From assembly GCA_034687125.1 (NCBI GenBank), contig JAQGBZ010000467.1, forward strand, positions 1-44,479: 44,479 bases of DNA. Direction: 5' to 3'. A program made the translations under genes and the position numbers. The notes beneath the pieces are model-generated. The model saw nothing but the letters and a program-made list of their open reading frames with translations. It was not told where the DNA came from and made no database searches. This document shows, in pieces, positions 38,801 to 44,479 of the stretch (within the stretch, counting starts at the first letter, position 1; each line of letters starts with the position of its first letter). The stretch is from Neelides folsomi (taxonomy: Eukaryota; Arthropoda; Collembola; Neelipleona; Neelidae).

Positions 38801-39359
38801 ATGCTTATGAAAGTGGAAAGGAAGAAATCTAATTAATCTTCACCAGACGTGAGGAAAGGAAATAGGAGCAAACCAATCTTAAGAATCCAAAAGCTAAATA
38901 AATCTGTTCGGGTAATCCGACTCTTGAGGTTTGATTTTTGTCAATTAAGCTAAAACTCTGTATGTGTGCAGTTATCTAATACCGATATATGAAAAATACA
39001 TACCTGAGTACAATTATGTTACTAATATTATAATTTATTAATGATATTATCCAAATGTTCAAAACGTAATAATTAGGAACGAATGAGTTTTAATTTATAG
39101 AATGATTTATTTAAAGTTTAAAAATATGTTATAATATTAATGTATAATTTAGAATTTATGGTATTATACATTATATATTTCATCTTTAATATTGTAAATA
39201 CAAAATATACAGATAGCATTAATTACGAAATAAACTCTTACCCACAATAACCAAAAAACCTTTCATTGATTACCAACCACAATAATAAATCATACGTAAA
39301 AGTTCAAGTTGTTCAAGTGTGTAGTGAAGCGAGTATAAAAAGCCTTAATTAACTATGTA
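35803..39359. other. non-coding region between the repeats and DCTN3
   Basis: No supported gene. A single transposon-end-like sequence, TACAGGGTGTATAGAAATAG, occurs near 36754, and a GC-rich hairpin lies at 36181-36215. The 75-codon minus frame at 36033-36260 includes a phrase like a kinase hinge (LEYPTVEDLVNYIQ) but nothing around it supports that. Confidence 0.5.
36181..36215. repeat. perfect palindrome, 12-bp arms, 11-base loop
   Basis: CGGCGGTATATA and its exact inverse TATATACCGCCG flank an 11-base loop. The CGGCGG ends stand out in AT-rich surroundings. Confidence 0.9.
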
Positions 39360-39364
39360 TTTAA

Positions 39365-40220
39365 TCACTTTGTTGCAATTAAGTTAATGATTTCTTGAAA
39401 AAGAATGATTTTTTCTCTGGTTTCTTCAAGTCCGTCCTTTTGATTCATTTGGTTTAGTTGAAGTTTTGTTAGCTTTCCTTCCAACGATGGTAAATCTAAA
39501 ATATTTAAAATTGTTTAATTATATGCAAGAAAATTATTTAACATTAACATTTATAATATTTACAGATGCCAATGCTTAATCATACAGATATGTTTAAATA
39601 GATTAAAATCTAACTTGAATTTAAAATGTAAAGTTTAATTACTTCTAATTTCCGTGCTGTTCATTGCATTGTCCACTTCATCAAGTTTGATGTCTTTGAC
39701 CAGGTCATACATTTGTCTGATGAATGGTTCTGCAGCGAGGAGTGCATTGGCCTTTGCTTCACCACCAAGAAGTCCGCTTCCTTCTTCTGATAGTAATTCC
39801 ATAATTTCTTCACCTTTTAAATCATTTTTAATTAGCTTCTAACGTGTCTTTAAGTTTATAATAGTAATAATTAAATAATTACAAATATCTGAACATACTT
39901 TTCTTCATTAATTGGTTCACTTTGTCTCTGTTTACAAAAGCTCTTTGAATTTGCCCATTTACTTGAACAAGTTCTTCAATTATCTGTTGGTAAAAAAGTA
40001 AAAACATTTTATATAATATAAGTACGAGGCAATTTAAATATTTAAACATTGATACGAATACTTATTGAATTTGTTTTAATGTAATTTAACTTAAATTCAT
40101 TACCTCTCGTTTTTGCTGATTTTTATAAATTCCTTCTTCACCAAAGACTCGATTTTCCATCTGAAGAATTCGAGCTTCCAGATCACGTATGGCAATGTCA
40201 TTTTCCTGTTTATCCTCCAT
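39365..40220 (-). CDS. DCTN3: Dynactin subunit 3 (p24) homologue, 4 exons
   Basis: Exons on the minus strand are 40220-40104, exon 2 from 39983, 39838-39643 and 39495-39365. The start MEDKQENDIAIRDLEARIL continues to the p24-like QMENRVFGEEG, followed by helical, charged segments (EELVQVNGQIQRAFVNRDKV, NALLAAEPFIRQMYDL, LPSLEGKLTKLQLNQMNQ). p24 is a coiled-coil part of the dynactin shoulder, which links dynein to its cargo; known p24 proteins are about 185 aa. Exon 2 is uncertain. The homology-favoured end at 39899 (donor GTATGT, phase 1) conflicts with exon 3, which is open only from phase 0. The donor at 39920 (GTGAAC) keeps frame and gives 168 aa but drops about seven residues. Identification rests on the N-terminus, coiled-coil layout and length. 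Confidence 0.75.
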
Positions 40221-40525
40221 TTTATAAAATGAAGATAATTAAATAATTAAAATCGCAATTATAATTTTAAAATCGTCTTCGAATTGGGTAGAGAAGTTTT
40301 GCTCGGCTCATAGGCATAGTTTTATAAAGTGCTTTTGAACGGAGCGGGATTCAAAACAATATACCCTAATTTGTATTTGTGCTGTTCCATTGTAATTGTA
40401 AATTGTAATTCATTGCAATACAAATATGTTTCATAAATTAAACAATTGTAGTTAACTACACATTGTTAATTATAGTTACTTTTCTTAAAATTTGTCCATA
40501 ATTGAAGTTTCAACAAACGGCATAA
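40221..40525. promoter_or_regulatory. shared upstream region of divergent DCTN3 and PTAR1
   Basis: The two start codons face away from each other with 305 bases between them, so both promoters and 5' UTRs must fit here or overlap. I see no clear TATA box in a fixed position, which is usual for such housekeeping pairs. It is inferred from the layout only. Confidence 0.55.
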
Positions 40526-41921
40526 ATGCAAAAGTCACAATGCAGCAACCAGCAAAATGGGCAAAATGGAGTCAAAATTTGCTCTTTGGACGAATATGCG
40601 GATTTGGTTGAGAGAATTCTTCAGAATTTGAACACTGTGTTTGACAAGGACGACTTGCTGTAATTAATAATAATTAATACACACATATTATATTACTATT
40701 CATATTATTATATAACTTTTAAATCATAGAATGGGATAATTTAAATTAAACAAGATGTATTTTAAATAGGGACGAGTTCGCGATCATCCCTGTCGAAAGT
40801 CAGTCCAACCGCTCACCCGTGATTCATTTAAGTCATAAATTAGCTTTGGAATCTTGGTGTATTCCATTCCTCTACACATATTCATTCCGAAATTTCCTCA
40901 GTCTTTTACCTTCAAAGAAGTCACCGTCATCTCGGAAATCTTCCAATCAATCGGAATTGTCAAATAACAAATTTGGAGGAAAACATTCCGATTCTGATCG
41001 ATTCAAACGTGGAGATGAATTAAGTCGAACTTTAATTTTACTCAACCCAGATCTGACCATTGCTTGGAATTTCAGACGTCTTATTTACGAACAAGGAATT
41101 GTGACTTTAAAATCTGAACTTAACTTTACAGCTCTTGTTTCGACAAGGAAACCAAAATGCTCCGAACTATTTTCATACAGAAAGTGAGTTTAATTATGAA
41201 AAAATCAATTAGATGACCTTATAATTTATCATTAATTAATTTTATTATTAATAATTTATTGTGAATGATAAATTAACAAGACATTTACCTAATAACTTTT
41301 TTCTTTTGTAGATGGATTTTAATTCAATATTTTCCCAAAGAATTACCTCAAAGAGCTCTGGATATTTTTGAAAAAGAGGCCAATTTTGCAGAAAAGGCGT
41401 CTAATCTTTATTTTAGCAATTACCACGCTTGGAACTACAGACATTGGCTCATCAAATTTATTTTAAACTTCCAATTGATTCCAGACGAAGAGAAAGAAAA
41501 AATTCTCCACTTTGAAAAAGAAACTCTTGACAAATGGACCCAGAGTCACATTTCAGATTACAGTGGATTCCATTATAGACAGATTGTTCTATTATTGCTG
41601 TTGGAAAGAAACAACGTAGGAGTTCAAGAGTTAACGAAGGAATCTTTAGATAACCAAAATATGATTAAATTATATCCTGGTCACGAGGGCTTATGGTATC
41701 ATCGCCGTTTTATTCTTACGCAATTCCAAACTCAATTGAAAGGGAACCAAATGGAAATTGATAAGCTCATCGAAACCGAAAGAAAATTTTTGTCGTCGGA
41801 AAAATTTCAAAGTGAACTTTCAGACAAAGTTGATTATAAAACTCTCAACATTTTATATTCAAAAAGACACGTTGATTGGACGCTGAGGAATTTGAAATGG
41901 AACTTAAATTATGCACTGTGA
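40526..41921 (+). CDS. PTAR1: Protein prenyltransferase alpha-repeat protein 1 (PTAR1), 3 exons, 385 aa
   Basis: Exons are 40526-40659, 40770-41183 and 41312-41921, 1158 coding bases with matching phases (2 and 2). The family-typical N-terminal segment EFAIIPVESQSNRSPVIHL spans exon 2's start. PPTA repeats read NPDLTIAWNFRR (137), SNYHAWNYRHWLIK (218), HISDYSGFHYRQ (262) and YPGHEGLWYHRR (304). Known for the family: these helical hairpins are shared with alpha subunits of farnesyl- and geranylgeranyltransferases. PTAR1 has been reported as the alpha subunit of geranylgeranyltransferase type III, pairing with the Rab GGTase beta subunit. A Ser/Lys-rich loop (residues about 92-121) lengthens the region before the first repeat. 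Length agrees with animal PTAR1 (about 400). The first ATG of the open frame was chosen; donors are GTAATT and GTGAGT. Confidence 0.93.
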
Positions 41922-41957
41922 CCTGTGACAGTAGCGAGCCAAAAAGTAACGCATTTT

Positions 41958-41983
41958 AATAAATAGCACATCAAACCAATAAA
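41958..41983 (+). terminator. PTAR1 polyadenylation signals
   Basis: Two AATAAA hexamers (41958-41963 and 41978-41983) lie 37 and 57 bases past the PTAR1 stop. Confidence 0.6.
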
Positions 41984-43179
41984 TAAGATAATAATATAAT
42001 ATACGAAAAATAATTTACTTTTATCTACTTACTTTTAGATTTAAGATTTTGAGTTTATGATTATTATGTTATACTTTTAATAATAGTTAATTCAATAATA
42101 ATTATTTCCTCATTCAATGCAAATAAAAAGATTCTGTATCATTAATTGATACAGAATCTTTTTATTGTTAGTTTCATGAACGTAAACAAATTATTAAGCA
42201 TGATTAAAAATTGCAATAATCGTAATTTTAATACAGATGTGTTGACAAAACGTAAAGATGTTAAATATGAAATATGATACTTTTTTTCATATAACCACTC
42301 ATTTTAATTTTATTTTATAGATTAGTTGAATAAAAGCTATTCTTAAAAATTGACGTTCAATTTCCTTAAAATTGCTCTATTTAAAAAATCGGTCAACATT
42401 CGAATTCTAATTCATTGCTCAATTTTACCCTAAAATATTTATTTGTAATTACATTGCAATTAAGATTAATTTTAAGAAAATAAACATTAATTTGTAATGA
42501 GATGAATAGGTACAGGTACTGCACATTTTCTTACAACATACATTTTAATGTAGAATAAGAGTTTTTGCGAAACACCAAACTCGAATGCTCAAATCCATAC
42601 TGACCCAGAGCAGAGCCAGAAGGCTAGAAGGCATATTGCCAAGCGGTAAAATTAAATGCTGAAGGTTGCATAATTATTTTATTGTGAATTGCGATTGCGA
42701 TTCTCATTATAATATATTTATTAAATTGGCAATTAAATTTGGAATATATTGATATATTTACTCAAGATACACATTATACACATACTTTATAGCACTGTGC
42801 TTTGTAATAAAGTATCTCGTTGATGATATTCATACTTATACATTGATAATTTGGTGAGTTAACTTTTAAGTCGTTCAAGTACTTTGGACTTTGGGGTATT
42901 TAATCAGTATAACTTTTACCACACATTGTAATTTTATTGTCCAAGCTCCAATTGTTTGTTTGAAATAAATATAGGCAAGCCACATTCGATTCCAACAATT
43001 AACGTCAATTCAAGTCAACTTTAGTCAACTGATTAAAAAGCTATTCATTCAATATTTAACCCTCTTCGAACTTCCTGAAAAGAATAAAAGGTTCGCATTT
43101 AATTTTTATTTCAATTACAACTATTTATGAATGCAATAATCTTGAAAATTAAAACGTTTGATTATTTATTTTTCAATAG
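41984..43179. other. PTAR1 to C18orf32 spacer and likely 5' UTR intron
   Basis: No coding frame is supported. A donor-like TTGGTGAGTTA near 42850 could pair with the acceptor TTTTTCAATAG ending at 43179, giving a 5' UTR intron of about 330 bases for the next gene. A 20-bp perfect hairpin is listed separately. Confidence 0.5.
42122..42166. repeat. perfect 20-bp palindrome with 5-base loop
   Basis: AATAAAAAGATTCTGTATCA, loop TTAAT, then the exact inverse. It lies about 140 bases beyond the PTAR1 polyadenylation signals and itself contains AATAAA in both orientations. Confidence 0.95.
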
Positions 43180-43182
43180 AAA

Positions 43183-43416
43183 ATGGTTTGCGTTCCATGT
43201 ATCCTCATTCCATTCTTCCTCTTTATCTGGCATAAGTTTTTACAACCCATCGTATTTCGGTTCTGGAATCCGTGGGGCCGCGTTGAAGAGGTTGAGAAAA
43301 CCGAGAAAGAAAAATTAACTTGCCCGATGAAGAAAACCGAAATTGGTTCAAATGAAAGTACAAGTGAATCTGCAACTGCTGAAAAAGTCGGGACATCACA
43401 TTCAAAGGCCGATTGA
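43183..43416 (+). CDS. C18orf32: C18orf32 / UPF0729 family small protein, 77 aa
   Basis: The family signature is at the N-terminus: MVCVPCILIPFFLFIWHKFL, then QPIVFRFWNPW. This is a short hydrophobic segment with two cysteines followed by a Lys/Glu/Ser-rich hydrophilic tail. Family members are about 75 aa. In vertebrates the N-terminus acts as a membrane-hairpin signal for the ER and lipid droplets; the biochemical role is poorly defined. The start follows a splice acceptor (TTTTTCAATAG, 43169-43179) by only three bases, so the coding part is a single exon preceded by a 5' UTR intron. An AATAAA at 43555-43560 lies about 140 bases past the stop. Confidence 0.9.
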   Translation: MVCVPCILIPFFLFIWHKFLQPIVFRFWNPWGRVEEVEKTEKEKLTCPMKKTEIGSNESTSESATAEKVGTSHSKAD

Positions 43417-43676
43417 TGGGAACCACGCTAAATGAATCGATAAAAAAAACGATTACAATTCCAACGGAGTCAAATCGCACTAATTTAAACAATTTTAATT
43501 TTACATAAGTGTTTAAACTTGTAATAATTCTTTTTATTTTATTGACATATAACTAATAAAATTATACACCTTTAAATATATAATCACAATCACAAATAAG
43601 GCGATTTTATTATTAACTCGTCGATTAAGATAACCTTAAATTATAACTTTTCCCATTTGACCTTATTTCGTAAGTA
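43417..43676. other. C18orf32 3' UTR and spacer
   Basis: It holds the AATAAA at 43555-43560 on the plus strand and nothing else recognisable. Confidence 0.6.
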
Positions 43677-44053
43677 CTACTCATGAGCACGGGAGTTGTC
43701 AAAATCCCTTTTACGACTACCTTTCATTCTTTTCTCAAATTATTGAGTATATCACATTTTACACTTTAATTAATCATTAGTTTATTCGAAAATATAATAT
43801 AAATTGAAATTAACAAAAGATTTTAAATTAAACTTGTCAGAGATTGGTCTCTTCTATACCTCAAAGAACCCGTGAGCAAATTAAAGCTAGGGGTGACGTT
43901 ACCAAGTATTAGATTTTTATTATAGTTAAACTTTAATTTCATTTAAAATCTTTTATTAATTTCAAGTGCAAAATGTGATATACTGAATAATATGAGAAAA
44001 GAATGAAAGGTAGTCGTAAAAGGGATTTTGACAACTCTCGTGCTTACGAGTAG
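43677..44053. mobile_element. 377-bp MITE with 90-bp terminal inverted repeats
   Basis: Left arm 43677-43766 and right arm 43964-44053 are inverted copies with about six differences in 90 bases (core GTTGTCAAAATCCCTTTTAC). The ends read CTACTC...GAGTAG and a TA flanks both sides (43675-43676, 44054-44055), fitting a Tc1/mariner-type insertion. The inverted match resumes inward (TTGAAATTAA and AAAAGATTTTAAAT) after a length difference in the left arm. There is no open frame of useful length. It sits between the 3' ends of two convergent genes. Confidence 0.85.
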
Positions 44054-44391
44054 TAGAATTTAATAACTAATTGAGCTACTAAGATTTAATATATTTAATA
44101 AGATCTTATTAAAAAAGTTAACTTTTTCCATTTTAATTGAGGGCATTACTTGTACAAGTGTTTTTATGATAATCTTATACGATGATTATTAATAATTGAA
44201 GTGATTTAAGTGAATAGTCGAAATAAATCATGAATTGAGGAAACAAATAATAAAATTTATTCTCGGCATAAGAATTGAAACTCAGCTTTAACTTTAATAT
44301 AAAAAAGAAAATGAATCTGTAAATGGAATTTGTAACTTGTTAACATCATGATCATTCCAATTGCCGGATGAAGTAGAGAAAGTCAAATAAC
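44054..44391. other. spacer and FKBP 3' UTR
   Basis: On the minus strand, an AATAAA at 44261-44256 lies about 130 bases past the FKBP stop codon. No other feature is visible. Confidence 0.55.
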
Positions 44392-44479
44392 TCAAGAAGC
44401 ACTGTTAAGTGTGACCTCAAAGATGAGAGTGGAGTTGGGTGGAATATCTGGAGGGGCTCCGCGTTTTCCATACCTGAAA
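44392..44479 (-). CDS. FKBP-type peptidyl-prolyl isomerase, last exon (partial)
   Basis: The minus strand reads YGKRGAPPDIPPNSTLIFEV, then TLNSAS and TGA at 44394-44392. This matches the C-terminal end of FKBP domains (YG.RG.PP.IP.N.TL.FEV.L), which holds the last active-site loop and beta strand. FKBPs catalyse cis-trans isomerisation of prolyl bonds. The exon probably starts at 44473, because TTTCAG at 44479-44474 looks like the acceptor; it enters in phase 2, which would complete the expected Gly of the GYG motif. The domain ends almost at once at the stop, without an EF-hand or other extension. The RGAPP form resembles the secretory FKBPs (FKBP2/FKBP14-like), but the rest of the gene lies outside the window. 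Confidence 0.78.
   Translation of the reverse strand, partial: FRYGKRGAPPDIPPNSTLIFEVTLNSAS

Noticed and set aside
1..44479. CRISPR arrays, prokaryotic operons or phage genes
   Set aside because: No regular spacer-repeat array exists, and spliced genes show the DNA is eukaryotic.

Overview
The window is nuclear DNA from an animal, almost certainly an arthropod. It is AT-rich (roughly two thirds A+T by eye), genes are split by GT-AG introns, and the largest gene belongs to the Dpr immunoglobulin family, which is characteristic of arthropod nervous systems. I cannot name the species. Very few of the open frames in this sequence are real; genes were rebuilt by joining exons through splice sites and checking that reading phases agree.

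Left part (1-15.1 kb): the 3' end of a tRNA-like gene lies at the left edge. Then comes one large minus-strand gene, a Dpr-family cell-surface protein of two Ig domains. Its seven coding exons run from a signal-peptide exon at 15.0 kb to a C-terminal GPI-type tail at 1.8 kb. All six junctions keep frame and give a 379-residue protein. Two introns (4.8 and 5.4 kb) make up most of the span. Middle part (15.1-39.3 kb): mostly non-coding, perhaps partly the 5' intron of the dpr gene. It holds TA-flanked miniature transposons, foldback elements, palindromes, a pair of ~105-bp direct repeats, and between those repeats a decayed, intron-containing receptor tyrosine kinase fragment (PVR/VEGFR-like) with a stop codon, a frameshift and lost catalytic residues.

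Right part (39.3-44.5 kb): compact housekeeping genes with short introns. A dynactin p24 (DCTN3) gene on the minus strand and a PTAR1 gene on the plus strand diverge from a 305-bp shared upstream region. A small C18orf32/UPF0729 gene follows, and the last exon of an FKBP-type prolyl isomerase enters from the right edge on the minus strand. A MITE with 90-bp terminal inverted repeats sits between the last two.

The genes are not an operon and do not form an evident joint pathway: the left is neuronal recognition, the right is cell housekeeping. I found no clear sign of a novel system. The items most worth a second look are the kinase pseudogene between direct repeats, the CCGGAT/CCGGCA-rich foldback elements, the possible second signal-peptide start of the dpr gene, and a phase conflict in DCTN3.
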